The translations under genes and the position numbers were made by a program. Of a stretch of DNA of 6,955 nucleotides, positions 1-5,363 are shown in pieces. Source of the DNA: Anaerolineales bacterium (lineage in GTDB: Bacteria > Chloroflexota > Anaerolineae > Epilineales > JAANWY01); assembly GCA_018263655.1 (NCBI GenBank), contig JAANWY010000227.1:1-6955 (forward strand), written 5' to 3'. The notes beneath the pieces are model-generated. The model was not told the origin of the DNA. It worked only from the letters and a program-made list of their open reading frames with translations, and did not search any database. How positions within the stretch are numbered: position 1 is the stretch's first letter; every line of letters starts with the position of its first letter.

Positions 1-189
1 TGGAAACGCACTACATCCCACGGACGGAAACAAACACGGACAAGAGAAAAAATGCTGCTGTGGCCGGTCTCCCGACCGAGCCACAGCAACGAATGTCCGT
101 GGGATAAACCTGACCGTTCGATTGTTTATCTTTGCAACGAAATGAGGTTCTAACTTCAGGCGATGACAACGCAAGCCGACTTGATACTT
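1..189 (+). repeat. Leader duplication, copy A (truncated by window edge)
   Basis: This is a direct repeat of 224-393. Bases 1-54 match 224-277 exactly, and 94-176 match 298-380 with one difference (A108 against G312). Between these blocks the two copies carry unrelated sequence. The copy includes a hairpin, the leader, a start codon at 163 and nine codons. It may extend to the left of the window, so its full length and copy number are unknown. Confidence 0.9.
15..105 (+). promoter_or_regulatory. Nested hairpin in leader copy A
   Basis: The outer arms ATCCCACGGAC (15-25) and GTCCGTGGGAT (95-105) are perfect complements of 11 bp. Inside lies a second stem: TGCTGTGGC (56-64) pairs with GCCACAGCA (80-88), continued by CGGTC (65-69) with GACCG (74-78), a TCCC loop and one bulged A at 79. 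There is no T-run after it, so it is not a standard intrinsic terminator. It could act as an mRNA leader structure, an operator or a mobile palindrome. Confidence 0.6.
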
Positions 190-357
190 CGAATGCCCAC
201 GCTGCGTCTGAAAAGAAGTGCATTGGAAACGCACTACATCCCACGGACGGAAACAAACACGGACAAGAGAAAAAATGTAAATGTCCGTGTTTCTTTCTGT
301 CCGTGGGATAAGCCTGACCGTTCGATTGTTTATCTTTGCAACGAAATGAGGTTCTAA
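163..357 (+). pseudogene. Broken 5' end of an amidohydrolase paralogue
   Basis: The reading frame starts with MTTQADLIL, the same nine residues as the intact gene at 367. Four of these codons differ and all four changes are silent (GCC/GCA, GAC/GAT, TTG/CTG, ATA/ATC). After residue 9 the frame runs through spacer and repeat and stops at 355-357, just before the next start codon. Adding one A after CGA at about 190 would give LRNAH, a typical amidohydrolase N-terminus, so a one-base deletion is likely. The product beyond residue 9 is not a recognisable protein. I read it as the remains of a second amidohydrolase gene whose body was lost, not a functional small ORF. Confidence 0.55.
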
Positions 358-393
358 CTTCAGGCGATGACAACGCAAGCAGATCTGATCCTT
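224..393 (+). repeat. Leader duplication, copy B (upstream of the intact gene)
   Basis: This is the second copy of the repeat at 1-189. It supplies the 5' leader and first codons of the intact amidohydrolase. The offset between copies is 223 at the left block and 204 at the right block, because the inner part of the hairpin is shorter here. A 34-base unique spacer (190-223) separates the copies. Tandem duplication or recombination between two paralogous genes could both produce this layout. Confidence 0.9.
238..309 (+). promoter_or_regulatory. Long hairpin in leader copy B
   Basis: It has the same outer 11-bp arms as copy A (238-248 and 299-309). Here they continue into an inner stem, AAACACGGAC (255-264) with GTCCGTGTTT (283-292). 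The whole arm of 29 bases (238-266 against 281-309) pairs at about 26 positions around a 14-base A-rich loop. It ends 57 bases before the amidohydrolase start, so it would lie in the 5' UTR or overlap the promoter. Its function is unknown. Confidence 0.6.
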
Positions 394-2040
394 CAAAACA
401 CCCAAATTTACACCGTAGACCCTGGCCGGCCCTGGGCTGAAGCGGTGGCCTGCGCCGGCGGTCAGATTCTCGCCGTTGGCAGCGGCAATGACCTCATGGA
501 CCTGGCCGGCCCCGACACGCAGGTCATTGACGCCGGCGGCCGGCTGGCGCTGCCGGGCTTCACCGACGCCCACGTTCACCTGTTGCAGGTCGCCATCCGA
601 AGCCAGGAGGTGAGCCTGTTCGGCGTACGCGATTTCGACGAAGCGCGCCGGCGAGTGCGCGACGCCGTCGCCGAAGCCGAGCCCGGTGAGTGGTTGAAGG
701 GCTGGGGCTGGGACGAGAACTTCTGGGACGTGCAGCCGACCCGCCAACATCTCGACGACATCGCACCCAACACGCCAATCGCATTGGCCCGCACGGACAT
801 GCACAGTTGGTGGGTCAACAGCGCAGCGCTGAGAAAGGCCGGCATCACCCGCGAGACTCCCGATCCCCCCGAGAGCCGCATCGAGCGCGACGCCGAAGGC
901 GAACCCACGGGTATCCTGCGCGAGTGGAACGCCATCCGCCTGATCGAGCAACACATCCCCGACCCCGCCGAGGCCACGCTGCAACAGTGGCTGCGCGATG
1001 CCATCGCCGAAGCTCACCGGCTGGGCTTGACCGGCGCCCACGACATGCGGACGGAAGCCGAAGGTCGAACGAGCTTCCGCCTCTTCCAGGCTTTGCGCCA
1101 CCGAGGGGAACTCGATCTGCGCGTTCACATGAATATTGCTGAGGCTTACGTGTCCGAAGCCGACACACTCGGGCTCCGACCCGGCTTCGGCGACGACCGG
1201 CTCTGGATCGGGCATGTGAAGGCCTTCGCCGATGGCAGCATGGGCTCGCGAACAGCGCTGATGCTGGAGCCGTACGAAGGCGAACCCGACAACCGTGGCG
1301 TGGCCGTCACCTCGGCCGACGAGCTGTGGGAGCTGGCGGTGCAAGCCGACGAGGCTGGCTTCCCGCTGTCGATCCACGCTATCGGCGACCTGGCTGTCCG
1401 AAACATACTCGATGTGCTGAGCGAGTTTCAGTCCGCCAAGTCCGACGCACCCGCTAGCTCGCCGAATGAATTCGGCGCCTGCTACGAAAAACGTGTTGAA
1501 ACACGTTCTGGACGCGTCTCTGCGATGCCGCACCGCATCGAGCATGTGCAGGTTCTCCACCCCGACGACCTGGGCCGGCTGAGCCGCTATAACATCGTGG
1601 CGTCGATGCAGCCGGTGCACCTTCAGGGGGAGTGGGACACGACGAACCGCACGTGGGGCCAGCGCGCGCGCTACGCCTACGCTCTCCGCTCGCTGCTCGA
1701 TCAGGGCACGCGCCTCGCTCTGGGCTCCGATGCGCCGGTGGCGCCACTGAACCCCATGCTGGGCATCCACGCGGCCGTCACGCGCCAGGACTTGGATGGG
1801 GAACCCGAGGCCGGCTGGCATCCGGAGGAGCGGATCACCGTCAGCGAAGCGATCCACGGCTACACGATGGGGCCGGCGTACGCCGCCGGGAAGCAGCACG
1901 TACAAGGCTCCATCGCCCCCGGCAAGTGGGCCGACATCATCGTACTGGATCGCAACATCTTCGAGATCCCGCCGGCTGAGATTGCCGGCGCGGGGGTGGA
2001 CCTCATGATTTTCGACGGGCGGGTTGTGCATCAACGATAG
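367..2040 (+). CDS. YtcJ-type metal-dependent amidohydrolase (Amidohydro_3 family)
   Basis: This is a 557-residue cytoplasmic hydrolase of the amidohydrolase superfamily, whose members hydrolyse amide or similar C-N bonds with bound metal. The substrate cannot be read from the sequence. The N-terminal beta domain (ADLILQNTQIYTVD) leads into the TIM barrel with the metal motif H69-x-H71 in FTDAHVH. Later motifs are VKAFADGSMGSR with Lys285, SIHAIGD with His337, HRIEH at 389-393, and GSDAPV with Asp455. The C-terminus closes with GSIAPGKWADIIVLD. All expected metal-site residues are present. Residues about 360-387 form an extra segment encoded by twin hairpins, which makes the protein slightly longer than usual relatives. 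The start at 367 agrees with family N-termini; the ribosome site is weak (CAGG at 361-364). It appears monocistronic, with a hairpin right after the stop codon. It has no evident link to the surface proteins downstream. Confidence 0.93.
   Translation: MTTQADLILQNTQIYTVDPGRPWAEAVACAGGQILAVGSGNDLMDLAGPDTQVIDAGGRLALPGFTDAHVHLLQVAIRSQEVSLFGVRDFDEARRRVRDAVAEAEPGEWLKGWGWDENFWDVQPTRQHLDDIAPNTPIALARTDMHSWWVNSAALRKAGITRETPDPPESRIERDAEGEPTGILREWNAIRLIEQHIPDPAEATLQQWLRDAIAEAHRLGLTGAHDMRTEAEGRTSFRLFQALRHRGELDLRVHMNIAEAYVSEADTLGLRPGFGDDRLWIGHVKAFADGSMGSRTALMLEPYEGEPDNRGVAVTSADELWELAVQADEAGFPLSIHAIGDLAVRNILDVLSEFQSAKSDAPASSPNEFGACYEKRVETRSGRVSAMPHRIEHVQVLHPDDLGRLSRYNIVASMQPVHLQGEWDTTNRTWGQRARYAYALRSLLDQGTRLALGSDAPVAPLNPMLGIHAAVTRQDLDGEPEAGWHPEERITVSEAIHGYTMGPAYAAGKQHVQGSIAPGKWADIIVLDRNIFEIPPAEIAGAGVDLMIFDGRVVHQR
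1460..1507 (+). repeat. Twin-hairpin palindromic insertion inside the amidohydrolase CDS
   Basis: Two hairpins stand side by side, both with a TGAA loop: CGCCGAA (1460-1466) with TTCGGCG (1471-1477), and AACGTGT (1490-1496) with ACACGTT (1501-1507). They encode about residues 365-381, in a polar segment between the His337 strand and the HRIEH motif, where relatives usually have a short loop. The segment keeps the reading frame. This resembles in concept the coding palindromic elements known from Rickettsia, but I do not recognise the family. The exact boundaries of the insert are uncertain. Confidence 0.5.
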
Positions 2041-2068
2041 GCAAAGCGGTTTCTGCTAACCGCTTTGC
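2041..2068 (+). terminator. Perfect hairpin directly after the amidohydrolase stop codon
   Basis: GCAAAGCGGTT (2041-2051) pairs perfectly with AACCGCTTTGC (2058-2068) around a six-base loop. It begins at the first base after the TAG. No T-run follows, so it is not a canonical intrinsic terminator. It may end transcription in a T-independent way or protect the mRNA 3' end. Confidence 0.45.
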
Positions 2069-2157
2069 TGGAGAAACCGACCAACGAAGCGGCGAATGCT
2101 TTCTTGATCAAGGCGCGTTCCCTACAGTGTGAGGGGACAAGGATATCCGATACAAAT

Positions 2158-2247
2158 GCTGACGACCGGCTTCATGCGGAGGTTGCCGGCCAGCCCTACC
2201 CGCTGCTGTTCGCCACCATGAGCGGCGCCCACCTGTACGGCTTCCCC
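2158..2247 (+). pseudogene. Remnant of a RlaP/YcgL-type nucleotidyltransferase N-terminus
   Basis: Thirty codons read DDRLHAEVAGQPYPLLFATM followed by SGAHLYGFP. This matches my memory of the start of predicted nucleotidyltransferases of the RlaP/YcgL type (PF10127), in which the text continues with SPDSDxDLRG carrying the catalytic aspartates. Here the match ends after GFP and the following frame (LSQPHVKPT) bears no likeness, so the active site is missing. The frame is open from 2065 to 2412, but the parts outside 2158-2247 resemble nothing. I see it as a gene fragment left by a deletion or rearrangement. The family assignment rests on one short stretch. Confidence 0.5.
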
Positions 2248-2295
2248 TTGAGTCAACCCCACGTGAAACCGACGGCCGGCCCGTATCTCGTCGCG

Positions 2296-2333
2296 AGCCG
2301 GTGCGTTACATACACTCGAATTGCGCACCGGCT
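2296..2333 (+). other. Hairpin in the 2041-2621 intergenic region
   Basis: AGCCGGTGCG (2296-2305) and CGCACCGGCT (2324-2333) are perfect 10-bp complements around an 18-base loop. It lies about 290 bases before the next gene, just beyond the nucleotidyltransferase remnant. No T-run follows. The rest of 2248-2621 shows no gene on either strand that I can support, and no clear promoter. Confidence 0.4.
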
Positions 2334-2605
2334 GGCGCATGCCGGCGCCTGTCCTCGCTGTTTACCATTCGTAGGACGAACGACAAGCAGCGATAGGCTG
2401 GACGTCCAGTAGCATCTGCACAGTCGCAGTATGATTTAACATGGCTGGCGATCGGAAGTGTATGGCAGGCCCTTTCAGCGCAGCCTTGAGCGTGCATAAC
2501 GGCAAGTGTACCGACACGTTGTTAGTTGCGCATGATTGACTGTTCTGAATCTCGGTCGTTGAAGTGGGCGATCGTGTGTTGAGCGCGAGAATGAACGCTC
2601 GCTCG

Positions 2606-2613
2606 AAAGGGGG
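2606..2613 (+). promoter_or_regulatory. Ribosome binding site of the 515-residue surface protein
   Basis: AAAGGGGG lies eight bases before the ATG at 2622. This purine run supports that start, and the encoded product then opens with a well-formed signal peptide. Confidence 0.7.
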
Positions 2614-2621
2614 TCTGATAT

Positions 2622-4169
2622 ATGAGGCGCCTCACCATCGGGGTGCTAGTCCTCATCACGCTTCTGCCCTGCGTCGCTGTGGGCAATGTCGTTGCCAGCG
2701 ATCTGGACGCGTTGTGGATGAGCTTGTCCTCCGAGGGGCCGGCCCAAACCGATTTCCCCTCAGGCACGGAGACAGTCTACGCTGTCTTTGAGTATACTGA
2801 TTTCGTGCAGGAGAATGTGCGCGTAGTCGTGTCCGACCATCAAGGCACGATCGTCTTTGAGGCTACGCAGACGTTCTCTGGGAGCGGAACCGCTTCGCTG
2901 CCCGCTACTTATGGGCAGCGCGCCTTTCCCGACGGGCTGTATGTGACGACGCTGTATTTCGCCGGCCAGTACATGACCCGAGCTGTGGAATGGACGGTCG
3001 GTGGCGTGGAATTGCCGGCCACGCCCACACCACAGCCACCGGCTCAGTTGGAAGTGGAGCCGGCAACCTTAACATTCAGCGCTCAGCAAAGTGGAGCGAA
3101 TCCGCCGGCCCAGCGCGTGTTGGTTTCTAACAACACGGCTGCGGCCTCGGTGTGGCGGTCTACGACGCCGGCGCCGTGGTTGGACCTGGCGCCCGAAGGT
3201 GGTGAGACGCCGGCCCTGTTGCGGGTCAGCGTTGATGCTGCAGGGTTGCCGGCCGGCGCCTATACGACACATGTCACGATCAACGCTGACGACGTGGCAC
3301 GTAGTCCACAGAGGGTGGACATCGCCCTACGTGTGTCAGCGCCGGCCGGAACCACGACTTTGGATCTGCCGGCCGTTGCTACGGGCACCGGTTGGGTTGT
3401 CAGCGACGAACCGTTCGGCAACCACTTCGGGGCTGGCGACATCCGGGCCGGCTTGCAGACTGACATCGAATATCTGGGTGGGCTGGAATTCGACCTCTCT
3501 TTGATTCCGGCGGGCTCGGGTATCCAGGCGGCCGCCGTTATACTGTCGGGGTCGCGCTGGGAGACTCAGCCGCCGGCCGGTGACTGGGTCCTCGAGCTCC
3601 TCGATCGTGGTCTGGCGGAAGAGTGGTCCGGCCTCGGGTACGCCGACATTGCAGGCCCTGGTTCAGGGACGGTGTTGATGCCCGATTACACGGTCGACAA
3701 CCTGGGCTCTGGCATTGAGAGTATCTGGTATCTTGACACAGCCGGCCTTGGTGTACTAGAATCTCTTGTCGGCGCCGGCGACACCAGCGTGATGCGCTTG
3801 CGCTACGAACCGACGCCGGCATCCGGGCCAAACGCCGAGATCGCGGACGGCTTGTTCGTGTGGGATGCGACCGCCATTCTCCGGGTGAACTTCGAACCGG
3901 ATGCAGGTTCTGCGGTGACGCCGACGCCTGATGGCGCGACCGAGACGCCGGTGGCGGCCACGGCAACGCGAACACTGCCGGCCGTGACATCGACGGCGAC
4001 CGGGACGCCGGCCCCTGCGACACCGACGCCGACGCCCCCACCGATCGTACCGCCACCGCCACCCGGAGGCGAGAGACCTCTCGGGGGCTTGGTGGCCGGC
4101 CCGTCATGGGTGGTAGCGCTGTTCGGTGTGGTAGGCATCGTTGTTCGGCAACTACGTAGAGGAGAGTAG
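2622..4169 (+). CDS. Secreted, membrane-anchored multidomain protein (shared domain + BACON-like + DNRLRE-like)
   Basis: This is a 515-residue predicted cell-surface protein of unknown function. Residues 1-26 form a signal peptide (MRR, then a hydrophobic stretch ending VVAS). Residues about 28-131 are a beta-rich domain shared with the next two genes (FPSGTETVYAVFEY ... FPDGLYVTTLYF ... VEWTVG). Residues 142-239 match a BACON-type Ig fold (LTFSAQQSG ... PAPWLDLAPEGGE ... VDAAGLPAGAYTTHVTI). Residues about 246-426 resemble DNRLRE/CBM96-like modules (GWVVSDEP, GLEFDLSLIPAGS, LELLDRGLAEEWSGLGYADI). A Thr/Pro-rich stalk (430-485) precedes a transmembrane helix (about 489-508) and the basic tail RQLRRGE. 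The mature protein should stand outside the cell on a stalk. BACON and DNRLRE modules are often found in adhesion or carbohydrate-related proteins, so a binding role is plausible but not shown. There is no catalytic motif, LPXTG or lipobox. The gene has unusually many GCCGGC sites (about 19). Confidence 0.85.
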   Translation: MRRLTIGVLVLITLLPCVAVGNVVASDLDALWMSLSSEGPAQTDFPSGTETVYAVFEYTDFVQENVRVVVSDHQGTIVFEATQTFSGSGTASLPATYGQRAFPDGLYVTTLYFAGQYMTRAVEWTVGGVELPATPTPQPPAQLEVEPATLTFSAQQSGANPPAQRVLVSNNTAAASVWRSTTPAPWLDLAPEGGETPALLRVSVDAAGLPAGAYTTHVTINADDVARSPQRVDIALRVSAPAGTTTLDLPAVATGTGWVVSDEPFGNHFGAGDIRAGLQTDIEYLGGLEFDLSLIPAGSGIQAAAVILSGSRWETQPPAGDWVLELLDRGLAEEWSGLGYADIAGPGSGTVLMPDYTVDNLGSGIESIWYLDTAGLGVLESLVGAGDTSVMRLRYEPTPASGPNAEIADGLFVWDATAILRVNFEPDAGSAVTPTPDGATETPVAATATRTLPAVTSTATGTPAPATPTPTPPPIVPPPPPGGERPLGGLVAGPSWVVALFGVVGIVVRQLRRGE

Positions 4170-4210
4170 ATACCAAAGAGAAACGATCATCCAATTTCAT
4201 AGACTCAGTA

Positions 4211-4306
4211 GATCCAATTCTCCACTCGCGGTGGACAATAACCGCCGTCTCTGACCGTTGGAGGCCTGCCGCTAGCGGCAGGCCTCCATCAGGAGCAATT
4301 TGGATC
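4211..4306 (+). ncRNA. Y-shaped structured element, possible 3' UTR or small RNA
   Basis: The closing stem GATCCAATT (4211-4219) pairs with AATTTGGATC (4297-4306) with one bulged base. It encloses a small hairpin, TCCAC (4221-4225) with GTGGA (4231-4235), and a very strong one at 4259-4288. A further stem-loop, ATCGTC (4322-4327) with GACGAT (4356-4361) over CCTGC/GCAGG, and an intrinsic terminator follow. The stretch 4200-4402 could be a separate small RNA of about 200 bases or the tail of the upstream mRNA. I recognise no known RNA family. Confidence 0.35.
4259..4288. repeat. 30-bp perfect palindrome
   Basis: The half-site TGGAGGCCTGCCGCT (4259-4273) is followed at once by its exact reverse complement (4274-4288). 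There is no spacer, so in RNA it folds into a 13-bp stem with a tetraloop. The site lies in non-coding DNA 89 bases after the stop of the 515-residue protein. It is the longest perfect palindrome I found in the window. Confidence 0.8.
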
Positions 4307-4368
4307 CACTGTGGAGACCTTATCGTCGCCTGCCTCGCCCCAGCAGGGACATCATGACGATTGCACAG

Positions 4369-4402
4369 TCCTCCCTCAGATAGGGCGGAGGGAGGATTTT
4401 TT
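4369..4402 (+). terminator. Intrinsic transcription terminator
   Basis: TCCTCCCTC (4369-4377) pairs perfectly with GAGGGAGGA (4388-4396), giving a GC-rich 9-bp stem with a ten-base loop, followed at once by six T residues (4397-4402). This is the classic Rho-independent form on the + strand. It separates the 515-residue protein and the structured stretch after it from the next two genes. Confidence 0.85.
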
Positions 4403-4448
4403 ATGGACGTTGACGACATTGCACGTAATCAGTTTGACTATCAAATAA

Positions 4449-4560
4449 GGCATTGAGGAAAAAGTGACACTTACGCTCGCGACGGATTTGACAATCCGTC
4501 GCCCGGCAGGCTGGATCGCCAGATCCAGCCGGAGCATAGTGCGGCTTTTTCCCTAATGCC
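4449..4560 (+). ncRNA. Y-shaped (three-way junction) element, candidate 5' UTR RNA or palindromic mobile element
   Basis: The outer stem GGCATTGAGGAAAAAG (4449-4464) pairs with CTTTTTCCCTAATGCC (4545-4560) at 14 of 16 positions. Inside are short helices CACT/AGTG (4468-4471 with 4538-4541) and GCTC/GAGC (4475-4478 with 4532-4535). Two perfect hairpins branch from these: GCGACGGATT/AATCCGTCGC (4479-4488, 4493-4502) and GGCTGGATC/GATCCAGCC (4509-4517, 4522-4530), each with a four-base loop. The element lies after the terminator at 4402 and ends 124 bases before the next start codon, so it fits a 5' UTR. It matches no riboswitch class that I know. Terminal inverted arms would also suit a small mobile palindrome. 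Confidence 0.5.
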
Positions 4561-4667
4561 AATTAAGGGCAATCGTGCCCGCTTTATTATCGATTCTGGT
4601 AGTCAAAGTCGGCCACCGCGACGCGATCGTCAGACGACATCTGTGTCTGGGAACTGCTGAGATCAGC

Positions 4668-4675
4668 GAGGAGAG
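4668..4675 (+). promoter_or_regulatory. Ribosome binding site of the 220-residue surface protein
   Basis: GAGGAGAG is nine bases before the ATG at 4685. It is a strong Shine-Dalgarno match, and it fixes the start in front of a typical signal peptide. Confidence 0.8.
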
Positions 4676-4684
4676 AACGTAATC

Positions 4685-5347
4685 ATGCAAAAACGAACAA
4701 TCAAAGCATTTGCAATTGCCATATGTTTGAGCTTGGCTGTATTAGGGGGGGCTGCTGCGCAGTCCCCCGTGGTAGGTATTCCGCACATGTCGAATGAGCC
4801 AGACGGGCCGGAGATGCAGAAGTTTCCGTCTGGAACCGACATGGTTTACGTCGTATTTGATTACGAAACCGAGGCGGCAGCGGAGATCGTCGCCGAGATT
4901 CGCAGTGAAGCGCAGCAAGGTTCGGTGCTATTCACTTCCAGAGAGACATACAACGGTACGGGTACAGCGAATATAGAGGTTCCAGGCCCCGACTCGAACG
5001 CATTTCCGGATGGCGTGTACGATACGATCATCCGGTTTGGGGAAGATCGCTTCGTGACTGCCGGCTGGGAATGGACCGTTGGTGATGTGGAGCTGCCGCC
5101 AGAAGATACCAGCGGTGGTCAGGCGCCCATTAGCCCCCGACAGGAGAGCGAGTCGGCGGCCCAGCCGGATGCGGGAGCCGAATCCGAGATGACGACGAGT
5201 GAGAGCATCGAGGCCGCCACCCCTGCACAGGAGGCGCCGGCGCCCGGCCTTTCACCTGTTATGCTGGCCATTGTCGCGATCATTGTCGTGGTCTTACTGA
5301 CGATTATTATTTGGGCTGTACGCGGCTTCATGACTGCTGAACACTAG
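4685..5347 (+). CDS. Secreted single-domain membrane-anchored protein (minimal form of the shared domain)
   Basis: This is a 220-residue predicted surface protein of unknown function. Residues 1-25 are a signal peptide (MQKR, hydrophobic core, likely cleavage after GGAAA). Residues about 45-138 carry the shared domain: FPSGTDMVYVVFDY, then GSVLFTSRETYNGTGT, FPDGVYDTIIRFG and WEWTVGDVELP. The linker (139-188) is rich in Glu, Ser, Ala and Gln, unlike the Thr/Pro stalks of its two relatives. A strong transmembrane helix (191-212) ends in a short tail, RGFMTAEH. It contains nothing besides the shared domain and anchor, so it may be the basic unit of the set. It follows a terminator and a structured element and sits 16 bases before the next gene, so the two are probably co-transcribed. 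Confidence 0.85.
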   Translation: MQKRTIKAFAIAICLSLAVLGGAAAQSPVVGIPHMSNEPDGPEMQKFPSGTDMVYVVFDYETEAAAEIVAEIRSEAQQGSVLFTSRETYNGTGTANIEVPGPDSNAFPDGVYDTIIRFGEDRFVTAGWEWTVGDVELPPEDTSGGQAPISPRQESESAAQPDAGAESEMTTSESIEAATPAQEAPAPGLSPVMLAIVAIIVVVLLTIIIWAVRGFMTAEH

Positions 5348-5363
5348 TTGGCTATAGCGTGGA

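Noticed and set aside
11..373. 120-codon - strand frame with internal repeats
   Set aside because: Its internal repetition only mirrors the duplicated leader DNA, and its sequence resembles no protein.
2065..2412. Open frame of 115 codons after the amidohydrolase as an intact gene
   Set aside because: Only about 30 codons in the middle resemble a protein family; there is no ribosome site, the start overlaps the right arm of the hairpin at 2041-2068, and the ends resemble nothing. Reported as a remnant instead.
2430..2435. TATGAT as a -10 box for the 515-residue protein
   Set aside because: No -35 partner at 16-18 bases, and it is almost 190 bases before the start codon.
2622..2700. Lipoprotein signal (Cys17) in the 515-residue protein
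   Set aside because: The context LLPC does not fit a lipobox (a small residue is expected before Cys), and the hydrophobic stretch continues to a better ordinary cleavage site.
2607..4169. Sortase LPXTG-type anchoring of the surface proteins
   Set aside because: None of the three C-termini has LPXTG or another motif shared between them before the transmembrane helix; a plain membrane anchor is the simplest reading.
3538..4419. Long open frame of 293 codons on the - strand
   Set aside because: It lies opposite the 515-residue protein, is Arg/Ser/Pro-rich as expected from the reverse of GC-rich code, and runs through the terminator. A shadow frame.
4488..4493. TTGACA as a -35 promoter box
   Set aside because: It lies in the loop and stem of a perfect hairpin, and no -10-like hexamer is found 16-18 bases downstream.
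4585..4590. TATTAT as a -10 box for the 220-residue protein
   Set aside because: The hexamer is good, but no acceptable -35 partner lies at the right distance, so it cannot be supported alone.
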